64,000 nucleotides of DNA, taken from the NCBI GenBank assembly GCA_028554755.1, contig JAPTOF010000003.1, positions 6,409,501-6,473,500 of the forward strand. The letters run 5' to 3'. Made by a program: the position numbers and the translations under genes. The DNA is from Cordia subcordata (taxonomy: Eukaryota; Streptophyta; Magnoliopsida; Boraginales; Cordiaceae). Below the pieces are notes generated by a model, which saw only the letters and a program-made list of their open reading frames with translations, was not told where the DNA came from and did not search any database. Positions within the stretch are counted from its first letter, which is position 1; each line of letters starts with the position of its first letter. Shown here piece by piece: positions 45,401 to 57,097 of this stretch.

Positions 45401-47707
45401 ATGGTAAATAAAATTGCTAATGGTAAAAATTGATCTCACCTGACGTATCCACCAATAGACATAAGTTGAGATTTTGAACCCCTTTGAGGAATCAAATTTC
45501 TCAATCCCTCTAAGGAGTCCAATTAGGCCACCCTACATGACAATGAAAAACATATCAAGAGAGAGGTCCAAAAATCTCCGTAATAATAAGTTAAGAGCTT
45601 AACAGCATGAAATATGCATCTATAGCTTGGAAAAGAAGGAAAGAATATTACCTGAATAAGATCAGCCATTTCAGCACCCATGTTGTCATATCTTTGTGCA
45701 ATAGACATAACCAGGCGAACATTGCTCATAGCCAACCTTTCTCTTGCCAAGGAGCATTCAATAAGTTCTGACTGTAAATCTGCACGTGTAATTCTCAAGG
45801 AACTTGCAAGTTGATCCTCTGAAGGTTCACATCCCAACCTTTCCTTCAGCCTGAGATTTAAATAAGAACAAACGCACAAAAATTTATACAGTGAGCTGAG
45901 AAAAATGTTCAAAAATGCCATTCATATATATAACAAGATCATTGCTATTTTTATGGGCAAGATAACCTGCTCATTGCATAAGTTTTTGAACCTTAGCTGC
46001 TAAAAAATGTTTTTGATGGAAATGCAGCAAGTGAAAACAAACATGATGTGTTCCAGAGGACTGAAAACAACCAGTGGAAAGAAAGATGGGTAATTCACTG
46101 CCATTGACACTTATCACAAGAATCCGATGTTAAAGTGTGTGCCCTTTTGCCAAAAAATAACGAACAGGGATAATAACACTAAGGTTACATTTGGATAGTT
46201 AGATTTGTCTTTACCGTAAGGATCTTAAAATCTACGAATTTCAATTTCTTTACAATTGAACAGTACTGATTTAAAAATCTTTTCTTTGCACACAATGGCA
46301 TTTCTATTAAGGTTCTGAAACTCATGTTTTTGACGGCATGATCAGAATAGTTAAGAATGAGTATAGAGTTCAAATGGCAGATACTTTTAACAGAATCTTG
46401 AATCCATTAGAAAAATGTATAAATTTATTGATACATTTTGCCAAGGAGCTCTAAATCCATGATCATGAAAATTATTTAAATGAGAATGACAGACCTGAGC
46501 CACAGATGTGGAATCCATAAAATTCAAAATCCTTCAATCTAAATGCATCCTAGAAGAATATGCAACATGCAATTTCATTTCATGTGCATCGTATTACTCC
46601 CATTTTCTCATCAGGGCTTGTTTTAATGAAAGAGTTGGAAAGTAGAATATTAAGTGAGCCATTCCATGCTTTTCGAAATCTTAACTCTAAATCAGTAGCT
46701 ACAAGATGAGCAAATACCAAGAGGATCTTTTATTTATTTTTTTTATTTTTTAATTTCATTTACTTTTATCATACTGTCGAAGGAAATTAGACAATTTTGA
46801 GAAAGCACAACAAACAGAACCATGATATTCAATTATTGAATGATTAAAATGGAGAGATGAGAAAGATGTTTTCTCTTTTCCACTTCCCTTTCAGTTAATT
46901 AATTCTGAAGCAGCATGAAGAGTTCTGATAAGACATATTACTAGACTATAAAATGTTATTCAATCAAGGAAGGAAGGGAGAAAGGTCTATTTTATACCTG
47001 TTCCTTTGCTCTTCCAAAAATAGACCAGTTTTAATTTTGTTGGATAGTTGGACGACCTCTGAGTGGGTGAGCAGCTCCTCACTCACCACACCCTTTACAT
47101 AACCTTTCAAGCGATTCTGAAGCAGCTCTGCACTGGTTAGGGAGTTCAGTTGCTTGCTGCTCGCGCTAACCTGTGATGGCGGCACTCCTTTACGACTCAG
47201 AGTCTTTCTCCGAATATCAATCCTCCTCCGCCGAGCTGATGTCCCAGAACAAGTAACTTCCAGCTTGTTACCATTCTTTCCTCTCGGCGAAGCAGCAGCA
47301 GCAGCTAGCATCGCCTTGTCAGCCGAAAGATTCCACTGCTTCTCAAGCATAGACTTCTGCAACAAGAGGAGAGCATCCACTTGATAATCAACATCCTCCG
47401 CGCTGCCACAGCCACTCTCGAGATGGTTAGACCTCTGAATCCACAACTCCACACTAGAAGGGTCAGAGACAGTATCCAAATGCTCTCCGAGAGCCTTGAT
47501 GGGCTGCCCTTTTCGGTTCGAGACAAAACTTGAGCTATGATTTGATGATTTCTTCGCGATGATCACATTCTTGACTGAAGAAGCAGCAACCTGGTGATGC
47601 TGATGCTCAGTGGCACTAGGCAGCTTCTCCGCGAGATCAGAATAATAAAAGGACGAGCTCAGTAATCTTTTGCCAGTACTGAGGCCAATAACAGCAGCAG
47701 TGGTCAT
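42470..47707 (-). CDS. SIG1: Plastid RNA polymerase sigma factor SIG1/SIGA, nine exons, apparent frameshift
   Basis: Exons (5' to 3'): 47707-46998, 45850-45652, 45534-45440, 44711-44583, 44406-44353, 44263-44186, 44097-44035, 43055-42943, 42578-42470, all GT..AG. The N-terminus [20 protein letters not shown] matches SIG1 and looks like a plastid transit region. Sigma region 1.2 ([11 protein letters not shown]), regions 2.1-2.4 (exons 2-3, ending YVYWWIRQ, the core-binding and -10 recognition part), region 3 (exon 4) and region 4.2 helix-turn-helix (exons 8-9, [19 protein letters not shown]) follow in order. The product would target plastid-encoded RNA polymerase to photosynthesis-gene promoters. 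Exon 3 has two extra G (C6 at 45479-45484), giving a TAG at 44695-44693 and about 340 aa instead of about 515. This is either a real lesion or a sequence error. Confidence 0.92.
43385..43548 (-). mobile_element. Solo LTR of the TRIM copy A family in a SIG1 intron
   Basis: On the minus strand it runs TGTTAGAGTATTTCC ... GAATTCTTCACA, like the LTRs at 25628-26023, with a 5-bp duplication GATGT on both sides (43380-43384, 43549-43553). It has its own internal tandem duplication of the first roughly 46 bp. It lies in the intron between exons 7 and 8. It was probably made by LTR-LTR recombination that removed the interior. Confidence 0.88.
45479..45484 (-). other. Six-base homopolymer causing the SIG1 frameshift
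   Basis: The + strand reads GAA-CCCCCC-TTTGAG. Four C would keep ..[17 protein letters not shown] in frame; six C shift it by two. Sense codons on both sides of the tract remain intact and conserved. Confidence 0.8.
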
Positions 47708-48760
47708 CTTGAGCCAGCGCTTTTACTCTTGCTTGAATATAAATGCTGATACCATTACACAAAGTGTCTTGACAAGTTTGCTGAACCAAATGGGCCACCA
47801 GAAAACTTGTAGCTTGTGCAAAAACTTCGATCACTAGTAGGTTAACGCACAGAAAGCCTGGGAAAGGAAAATTCACCCACAGAAGGTGAGTGGGTGTGTG
47901 AGTTTTTTGTTCCTAAACTACTTTGTGATTGTAGAAAGAAAAACAAGAAATCATTTGTTTATGCTACAATAAAAAAAATTCAATTGGCGAAACTTAATTA
48001 TCAAAAACAACCGCTGAAGCCCAACCGCCAACAGGTAGACTATAGTACGCAGCACGTCCCCCTATACCGAACGTTGTTCAGATAAATGAAGGGCACTCAC
48101 CACCACAAAAAAGTTATTATCTTCTCAATGAAAAGTATTTCATATTTAAAGAAAAGCACTCATTCTCGATGAATTTCGATATTACCAAACAAACAAACAA
48201 ACATAGTACTGTTATCATATTTTATTACCAAATGAGGCAACATTCTAGACTTACGTGGATTGAGGCAGCCAGCAGATGATGATGTTTGTCTGTGGAGTTT
48301 GTTGCAACTGCAAAAGACTTGAGTGATATGAAATGAAACGAGTCTTTCTGTTTCTTTTCTATTTTTGGCGTAGGAAAAATATAATAAATTCAAAACAAAC
48401 AAGAAAAGAAAACAAGGGAAAAAAGAATAAATAAAATGGGTTTTTATTTTAAAAGGTGAGGTTTTTATTATATATGGATATTGGGGGTGAGAAAGAGGAA
48501 TGGCCATTGGCTGGAGGAGATATTTGGTGTGGCTTCGAGTGGTGGAGGGGCTTGCCCAGTGTTTTCCCATGTGTCACTTCTCTGCTCCTTTCATCGCTTT
48601 TTTTGTTCCCTTTCTCTCTCCCCGACGTCCACGTTGCCACACTTTGCCTCCTAATATTCAATACGATTAATTATAAAAAAGAAAAAGGAAAAAAAATCTC
48701 TAATTTGTCACTAATCTCTAGATTAGTTTTTTATTATTTCAAAAAGTTTTAAATTAACCC
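47708..48760 (-). promoter_or_regulatory. Upstream region of SIG1
   Basis: It lies 5' of the SIG1 start. It should hold the leader and promoter, but no decisive TATA box or known light element was identified by eye. No other gene is seen. Confidence 0.4.
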
Positions 48761-49876
48761 TTAATATCTTGCAAATATAATCAAATTAGATATTTTAAAT
48801 ATTTTTATTAGTCCTCAAAATGCCATGGACGCATTCAAATGGATCCCCCATTGTTTTAGAGCCTGTTTGGCCAACTTTCAAATATCCAAAACACTTTTTG
48901 TGGCTTTAAAAACTGAAACTATCTTGTTTAGTCTACTACTTAAATGCTTTTATATAAAAGTTTCATGCTAAAAAGAGCTATAAATTAGAAGCCTCAACTT
49001 GGGAGTTTTTTTTTAAAAAAAAAAAAAAAATTTAAGAAATTATTTTTATATCATGTCAGAAATTATTCTCTTCTTTTTGCTCAATAATATTATTCTATGT
49101 GTTTTGAAAATCCAATGCTACTCTCAAAATAAAGATATAAAACCAACAAATCAATAACTTTTTTTTCGATAGCACTTTTATCCAAAATTTAACTACTAAA
49201 AATTTTGTGACTCAACTTTAAAAATCTCATTGCTAGGTCACACAAAACCTTATTTATTCTAGAGACCAATTTGATGAATTTGAAAAACATTAAAATGACA
49301 CGTTTTGAAATACTAAAGACTGATTTAATTAATTTTATTGTTGAAATATTATAGGTTAATTTAGACTTTTTCAAATGAAGAACATTAATCTTTTAAGAAA
49401 ACACCAACATTAAAGACCTATCATATAGTTTTTCCTATTCAAAATACGGAGAGAAAAAGTGTAACTTCTATTGATATAATATATAGACAAGGAGAAATTT
49501 TGGTCTGACCATTACCATTTGTTTGTAATATATATATGGTACACTAAAATCTAATCCATAGGGTATCGATACGCACGAGGCATATCCAAACAAAAGCGTG
49601 TTGATGTTTGCGTAGTGCAAAAATCAAGGAAGCAAAAGGCCCCATTCCTCTCCACGCGTCATCTCCTTGTGGTTCTCTCGCATGCATACGTGATCTGCTT
49701 GTGGGAACTCGGCTTATTTATATAAGTTTGTTTGGATTGATTTGTTTTAAAGTAATTTTTTTAAAATTTAAAGAAAAGTACTTTTTCTAAAATTTAAAAT
49801 TTGTTTTTTTAAAAAAATTTATTAATATTTTTTTAAAATTTTTAATTTTTTTAAAAATCAAACCAAATAATTATTG

Positions 49877-49913
<37 letters not shown>

Positions 49914-50510
49914 AGAAAGAAATAAAAAAGTGCCAATCGACCTGGCTCACGCGACTTCTTTGTCCTTTGGTTTTATTCATGAAAATTGAAAGTATAAAGA
50001 AAAAATACTTGAATTTTACGGGTTCCGCATCCTTCATTCCTTCTTTCTTTCTTTTAAGTTTTTATTTTTATTTTCATAAAAGATAAAAAATGTATTTAAT
50101 TATTTTTTTACTTTTAGAACATTAAAAACCATTTTTAAGAAATTAAAAAATACGTAAAATTATTTTTATTGTTTTTAAATAACTTTTTTAACACAAACAA
50201 TTTTTATACAAGCACATAATCCACATGCACGAGATTCACTCGCACCAACAAAAAGCAGACCTAACAAAAACAACATAGCAGTGAGCGCAATACAATCAAA
50301 ATATGCATAAATAAATATACGAATCAATTTCCCTTGCTTTGTTGAAAAACAATTTTCAATTTTGCTTGTCACGAATGTTATTTAACGTTGACAAATTGAG
50401 GATAAAAATTATTTTTAGAATATAATAACAGAAAATGAAAATTACAAACATATTCAAAACTGAATGCAACCTAAGCGGCTCCGAAAAGCTCACACAAAAA
50501 AAAAAAAGAT
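48761..50510. other. AT-rich intergenic DNA with (AT)16
   Basis: Low-complexity AT-rich DNA. There is a 32-bp (AT) run at 49879-49910 and GTTTGG/CCAAAC words near 48865, 49730 and 49862 that suggest eroded MITEs. No gene is seen. Confidence 0.55.
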
Positions 50511-50515
50511 TTTAA

Positions 50516-50595
50516 GCTATTAATACAACAAATGAACACGCCAATTTCCTCTTTACATAAACTTTTAGATGAAGTGGTAATTTTAATATAAGCAA
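50516..50595 (+). repeat. Decayed solo LTR resembling TRIM copy B
   Basis: ATTAATACAACAAATGAAC..., TTTCCTCTTTACA, and ACTTTTAGATGAAGTGGTAA align in order with the 75-bp LTR at 26883-26957. Heavily diverged and without clear flanking duplication. Confidence 0.5.
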
Positions 50596-50899
50596 TGCTT
50601 ACAATCTGAAAAACATCATCACAGAGCTGATAGTACAATATATTTTATACGCAAATGGGACGCGTAGAAATCAATCTAGATAAATACATTTCCACCTAAA
50701 ATCTATTAGTTGTTAAACACCGATTAGCTATTTTGTGGTTTCGCCGTCCTCTTTGATTAAGTGAAAATGAATATCTTGAATATTCCCAGTTAACTTTGTA
50801 GGGATTTAGTGATAGACAATCAGCCTAAAATGCAATCAGAATACCCCTATGATTTGTCTAAAATACACCACCGTTAAAAAATTCCTGTATTTTCTGTAA

Positions 50900-53200
50900 T
50901 ATATAACACACAACTCAATTGTCATTTTCTGCTGACGGTGTTCATACCTTCAAAGGTTTATGAATGAAAGTAGATGGCCTCCTTGCTTTGTGAAATCTTC
51001 ACCAAACAGCCTCTCAATTGATTTTCTTCACTATGATCACCTTCCAAAAGCTTGGATATGTAGTGCTATATAGTCGGCAAATACTTAGGAGAGCTAAAAT
51101 TAAGGATCTATGGAGTAGTGTGTGTTCTAGGAGTGCTATGTAAAAATTCCAGCACACCAAAATTCTAAAAAATAGCAAAAAGACTCAGGTGGGTCCTGCC
51201 ATAATCTTACTATATATAGTGCATAACAGTCCTAATTCAGTAAGGTTCCAGGAATAAAATTATTGACAACTATACCTACTTTTATCTCTTCTAGAAATGG
51301 AATATGCCTTATGAATAAAATCATCCAAGATATTCCTTTCTCTCTCTTACTCCATAATATCTAATTGTCCTATTGATATGCCCATAAATTTAATAAGGAA
51401 AAACTTGAATAAAATCATTTTCCCTTTATATTAAATTTATATCTCAATAAAGCATCCACATAATTAGATGATCTCAATTAATTAAATCCAATCGAAAACA
51501 TGATTAATGAAGTGACCAAAAGACATAATTACTCTAAGCTCCCAAAATGACCAAAATACCCTTACCACTACTTTGGTGTCACCAAGACCATTTTGATCTC
51601 AGTCTATTTCTACTTGAAGACCAAAGTTGTACTCTAAGGATAATTACTGGCTAAGCAGGAATAGGTCAAATCAAGCAACCACTCTCTTTGACCAACTGAG
51701 TGAAATATCCAAAATACCTTTTTATATATACCTATAGCCAAGGCCAGTCTTCTCAAGTACCATCACCTCCAAGACTGCATCTAGAACCTTAGAATCTCTA
51801 GTCCTATAAGTGTTCACCAACTAGTCATGGATCTCTTGATCTAAGAAGCGACCCACAAGTCAAATGACCGATATACCCTTGAAGGGTAGTATCACTAAAT
51901 CTAGATTTATAATGACTAAAAGGACAAATCCAAAGGGGCATAGACTCTGATGTTACATATGCATGTCTTAATTGATCAGAATATAACACCCAACACACGA
52001 GGCAGACAATTTTATCACAAAAGACCTCTCCTCATGGTATGTCAAAGTGCTGCATCCCAACTTCGTCAATTCATCCACATATGCTCAAGATTAAGAGCCT
52101 TGGTCACTCAAAGCTGTGAATATCTTGTCTTCTATATATGATGGCACAGTTCTAGAAGACATACTGATGGTAGTCTTGTCCAATGCATGACACACGCAAG
52201 AGAAGCGAAGTCTGGAAAGATACTTCAATGACCTTGGTAGATCACCCCTATCAGGCGACTCGCCCAATATAGCCTTATTCTGGTAGAACGCCCAATACTA
52301 CCATCCGACTATGGACACCTTTTATGATATATTCGACACTAGACTTGGACCTACTATGCATCTAGTCTTACTGCATACCTAAGTCATTAGATTTTATCAT
52401 TGGATCTTCTCACAATGTATCACACATATAAACAAGAGATAATATATATAAAGATGCTCATAAATATAAATAATGATCAAATGTCTAGTTTGATATCTAT
52501 GTGTAAGTAGTCTTTAGGGTATACAATCCCAACAATCTTTCACTTGCACTAAAGATCACTTCTGATGAACCTAACACCCATAGACTCAACATGTGTGGCA
52601 AACACTCTCTTTGGGAGAGTGTTCGTGAATGAGTCTACTAAGTTCTCTGCTGAAGCAATCTTTTCTACCACTATGTTACCTCTTTGGATGAACTCTTGGA
52701 TCAAGTGGTACTTTCTCTCAATATACTTACTCCTGCTGTGATTCCTGGGCTCTTTGCATTGTACAATAGTAGCGGCATTGTCACAGTACAGGACAATAGG
52801 CTTATGTACAGCTAGGATAACCTTTTGGTCAGTGAGGAACTTTTTTAACCATACTACCTCTTTCACAGCTTTAAACGCTGCTATATACTCTACTTCTATG
52901 GTCGAGTCTATGATGCATTTCTACTTCATACTTTTCCATGAAACTGCACCTTTTAACAAAGTGAAAACAAATCCAGAAGTAGACCTCCTGGAATCTTTAT
53001 TTGACTAGAAGTCCAAGTCCGTATAGGCCAACGACACTAGATCATCTGTGTAGTATTCCAGTACATATTCCTTAGTTCTTCGAAGAAACATGGATATTTG
53101 CTTGATCGCAGTTTAATGATTTGGCCCATGGTTTGACTAATATCTGCTAATCATACCAATAGCATAACAAATATTTGGCCTCTAATAGGTGTTACGTATA
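50900..53200 (-). mobile_element. Copia 3' fragment: RNase H, polypurine tract and 3' LTR, minus strand
   Basis: Minus-strand frames show the end of RT/RNase H (about 53180-52870), then KEVVWLKKFL..VLYCDNAATI..HLIQEFIQRGNIVVEKI at 52866-52549. A purine-rich AAGTGAAAGAT tract and an LTR start TGTTGGGATTGTATACC at 52534 follow. The LTR continues to lower coordinates, and its far end (near 50900-51200) could not be fixed. It belongs to a different copia family from 35870-41481. The upstream side is cut off by the plus-strand element at about 53200. Confidence 0.75.
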
Positions 53201-54148
53201 TGAGTGAGAAGTGTGGCCATTTAAGAGTTTTTGGCTTGACTCTGAAAGCACTCATGAAAGATATAGATAGATGACCATTAAAATGTTGTTTGATACTAGT
53301 CACTCAATGGAATAGAGTCTTACGTGTGAGTAATGCCCCACTAGTAAAAAGAGGATCATTGGTTCAATGCTAAGTCAACCTCACTATTTTTGACTAGTGT
53401 AATACATTTCACTAAGTAAAGATTCAAATGAAATAGATATCTTTGTTTATGCATAAGATTCATAGGGATATCAGTAATATGGGCTTTTAGAAAAAGGGGG
53501 AGATTGTTAAAAGTAATTTCCAAAAGTCACTGGACATACAAGTCGACCACTGAGTCCAGTGAGTACACTAGTCCAGTCGGCTAACTGGTTGGGTTGCTTA
53601 GGAAGTCCATTGAGCATACTAATTCTACCTGTCGAAAGAATCGGTCAATTGGTTGGACAACCGACAAGATTAGTGTGGTCATTTTTTCTACCAGACGATA
53701 CTAATGATCAATTGATAAGGCAACTATTAAAGATAAAACATAATTGTTAATGTCTATCTGAACTGGCCTTTTCAGTTAATCTTCCAACAAGTACTTCTAG
53801 ACGGACCAGACTCAAAATAGTCTATAAATAGACATTTTTTAGAGCCTTCATGAGCATGAAAACATCCATAATCAACCTTGTTTTGTCTACAAACATCCGG
53901 ATTAAACTTTCAGTTTGTTTTACTGTTGGAAATAACTTAAAGCCTTAGATATCCCTACCATCTTCCTGTGAGTACTAGTGACCTGATTTGATTATGCTTA
54001 TAAATTCAGTTGGCTTCACTTTAAAGGATATTTGCACAAAGCTTTTTCCAAACCAGATTGACGATGGCAAATAATCCTTAAAGAATGTGGCATTTTGCAA
54101 TGTGACTTGAAGCCATTTTTCAAGAGTTCTCCCCGTAGTGTTCCAACA
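53200..54148 (+). mobile_element. Copia 3' end with LTR, plus strand
   Basis: A polypurine tract AAAAAGGGGGAGAT (53490-53504) leads directly into an LTR, 53505-54148, that opens TGTTAAAAGTAATTTCC and ends GTTCCAACA. The LTR has a CTATAAATAG promoter box (53822-53831). It is the same family as the minus-strand LTR at 33885-34516. No coding sequence is recognisable in 53200-53490. Confidence 0.65.
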
Positions 54149-55000
54149 AAAGGCATTCAACTGACTGATAATAGCTTAATAAAGCTCACAGTTGATGGGG
54201 AAAGGCAAGGCTCACAAAAGAACATTGCTTATCCTCTGAGAAAGCTAACACCACTATACCACCAAAACAAGACACAAGCAAAAAAACTCAGAGCTAAAGA
54301 AAGTAAGCATGAACGTGCAAGATCTGAACCCATATTTAAGAAAAAGATAGGCAAATAGGCACCAAATATGAAATAGCCCCCAAAGAAACACTTAAGACAA
54401 AAAACACACAAAACTCATGAAAACCAAAAGAAAATGTTCACCATCCAAACACCAACACCAACCTAGAATGCTGGACAGATCAACAAATCCAAGATACTAT
54501 AACAAAGAAACCTCATTCCAGATTTGTTATTAAATCCCTAAGAGAAGATTAGGGGTAAAACACGAAGTAACATAGAAGGAAAAAAAAATAAAGAAGAAAG
54601 AAAAGGAAGGGACAAAGCCCCTAGCCAAAGGTTGGGACTGCTTATTCACTGAAGTGTTTTGTAAAGGAAAGGAAAGCTTGGACGCCTTGATAGAAAGAGA
54701 GGAAAGTTATCTAGCTATCATATGGATACCATAACTCTTGCTCATATTAATATCAAACATTCAATGTTGAGCAGAACCAAATGCAAGACTACTTATGGAC
54801 TAATCACCTACTAGTAGTCTTAATTGTATCATGGATGTAACCTATTTGCAGAAACCAGCTGGCAGTAATAATCTTTGATATTTTCTATGATAAGTTGGAT
54901 TTCTCCGTTATTTGGCTTTGCCTATAAATTTAGGTTTGTTGATCTTTCTAAGCATAAGCCCTTGTATTAAGACATGCTTGTTTCTTCGTGTAGTCTCGCA
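54149..55000. other. Intergenic DNA, nothing recognised
   Basis: A-rich in the first part; no gene, repeat or element identified. Confidence 0.5.
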
Positions 55001-55004
55001 GATT

Positions 55005-55194
55005 CCCTTTTGTTGCTTTTGAGACTGATAATGCTTGTCTTATTGAGGCTCTAAGTATACTAGGATTCTCTTTAGAGTTGAAGTCTATTCAGACTATATA
55101 GGATATATTGGATATTGCTTGTTGTAATATGAGATTTTCCTTCTTGGCTATTTGTTATAATGCTAATGAGTCAACTGGTTGGCTTGCTAGACAC
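55005..55194 (+). pseudogene. Possible LINE-type RNase H (RVT_3-like) scrap
   Basis: One frame reads FVAFETDNACLIEALSILGF, followed after a stop by DILDIACCNMRFSFLA and an N-x-x-x-x-WLAR end. The spacing of the acidic ETD motif and the closing (A)xxLAR resembles the RNase H-like domain in plant LINE-related sequences. Only this domain remains. Assignment is by pattern alone. Confidence 0.35.
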
Positions 55195-55411
55195 TATGGG
55201 CTCGTTTGGATTGACTTTTTTCAAAAGTACTTTTTTTAACAGCTTTTAAAAAATAACTTTTTTTAAAAAGTTAAAAATTCTAGCTTTTAAAAAAAGCTGT
55301 ATTTGAGCTTTTTTGGAAGCCAAATCAAATAGTTATTGCAAATTTAATGTAACTTTTTCAGGAAAAAAAATACTTTTTCCTGAAAAAAAAAGTCAATCCA
55401 AACAGGCCATA
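55195..55411. mobile_element. MITE, TATGG..GTTTGGATTGAC family, copy 1
   Basis: Inverted termini: TATGGGCTCGTTTGGATTGAC on the left and GTCAATCCAAACAGGCCATA on the right. About 217 bp, AT-rich, non-coding. A second member with the same terminal design lies at 60423-60600 inside the POLD4 intron. No clear target duplication. Confidence 0.65.
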
Positions 55412-55472
55412 TATATCGAATAATATACCTATAAAATTGGGCGGGGTGTTTGTCGTCCCATCTCTGTATCCA

Positions 55473-55512
55473 TCTCTCTCTCTCTCCCCCCCCTCCCCCC
55501 TCCCCCCCTCCC
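55473..55512 (-). repeat. CT/C-rich tract with G-quadruplex potential on the minus strand
   Basis: (TC)n runs into C8-T-C6-T-C7-T-C3. The minus strand has four G runs separated by single A, which fits the G3+N1-7 quadruplex rule with 1-nt loops. It lies 1.6 kb upstream of the transporter gene. Confidence 0.7.
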
Positions 55513-56200
55513 GAATTTCTTCTCCAAACACTGTTTAACTTTCTATAGAGGTCCCTTAACGCAATACACTGCAATTGGCAATTGCAGCTCATAATTTGCA
55601 ATTTCAGTTGACACTCCTATTTGCTTGTACACGTGTTTCCAACAGAATTTTAATTGCTTGAAAACCTCCTTTTTCACTCCTAAGTCAATGGTAGTAACAA
55701 CCCTCTTGGTCATGGATTCCCATTCATCCAAAGTGTGTGAATCTTTGAACAGACTCGTCGTACTGAAAACCTCATAAGATAAAAAGGTAATTGACTGGCA
55801 GATCCTTGAACGTACATTAGTCAAAGGCTCCTATCAATTCAATCTGAAAAGGGAATAAACTGTTATGAATTCTGACGAAAGGCCCCATACAACTTACGGA
55901 AGGTAAAGGTCACTAACTTGATCATAAAAAATTCCTTATTGTTTCGCAAATCGAAACCTTTCTAATAAAGCCTTGACTTCCGCGGCATTATTAGAAGCAA
56001 TGACCCAAGTTTAAAGCAAATCCCATGACCCTTTTGCATTGCTAATTCTGAGACAAACCTCCAGCAGTCACTAGTTCCAAATTACCATTTAATTTTTTAC
56101 ACCGCGATGCACAGTGTGAAATTTTTTTTTTTTTTTCCCCTCGAATAGGGATTGGTGGATATAATGTCTTTGGTGTCTGACAGAAGAAAAATACCTGTCA
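55513..56200. other. Intergenic DNA with an unrecognised open frame
   Basis: A 93-codon minus-strand frame (55824-55543) has fairly ordinary residue composition but matches no family I know and has no visible splice partners. It may be a scrap of a transposon or a pseudogene. Confidence 0.35.
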
Positions 56201-56224
56201 AAACTTTTTCAATTTGGAGCTCAT

Positions 56225-57097
56225 CACGTGTAGATTCAAGTGGGTTCGCAGTCCAGCGAGAGACCCAAAAGTCCTAGATCCTCTTTCAGCCCCGAAACAA
56301 TAATTTAATCTGTTGTATTGTTGACTTGTCTTTTATATGCTTAAAAAATGACTAAGATTCAAACATAATTGAAAATGGTCTTCTCCTCTTAAAGCCTGAA
56401 TGATGCTGACCCCAACACCCCAAAAAGGTCCTGAACGATCGCATCATCACATGCAAAATACTCGCAAGCGATACTAATTGATTTATAAGCTGTCTGACAC
56501 GTGATGATTCTTCATGATGAAGGAAAATTGAAAAGATTTTGTCCTAACTTGATAAATAATCATATTTGTTTATCATTATCATGTGGACAATAATAATCAA
56601 GTTTTTTGGCATCAGCTGATAAATTATCAGTGTGTACATTAAATGGTAAATTATGATTTGAGTTAACCTTTAGACAACACTACTGTTTTGGATATTTTAC
56701 TGATTTTGCTCGTTTTGGTTGAAACATCATCTCATCTGATCGTGTATAATCTTTTCTCCACAAGAGGAAAAAAAAAAAAAAAATACTAATAAGAAGAAGA
56801 TCTGGTCCCAAATTTAACTAGAGAAAAAGGCGAATATTCGGTGTAAAAGAAGGCGGCAAAGCGCCACGTTAGGAGTGGGACGTTGAAAAAGTGAATGCCA
56901 CGTGGACGTAAAGCAGAGCACTTACGTAAACTCTAATTGTGGAATGACACTAGGTACACCAAAACTGGGCTGGCCCAAGTGATAATTATTGGATCTATAA
57001 AAATTTGTATTCGAAAAGAAAGAGTGAAGAAAAAAGAAAAAAGAAAAAAAAAAAAAAAAAAAAAACTGGCAGAGAGAAAAAGCCGAAGAAGGAAGAG
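56225..57097 (+). promoter_or_regulatory. Upstream region of the folate-biopterin transporter gene
   Basis: Three perfect CACGTG G-boxes at 56225-56230, 56498-56503 and 56899-56904 (the last as GCCACGTGGAC). A TATAAAAA box lies at 56996-57003, about 100 bp before the ATG. An A-rich leader with a run of about 20 A ends near 57065. G-boxes bind bZIP and bHLH factors in light and ABA responses; their role here is inferred. Confidence 0.5.

Noticed and set aside
55543..55824. 93-codon minus-strand frame upstream of the transporter gene
   Set aside because: No family recognised, no splice partners, and no supporting context; reported only as unexplained DNA.
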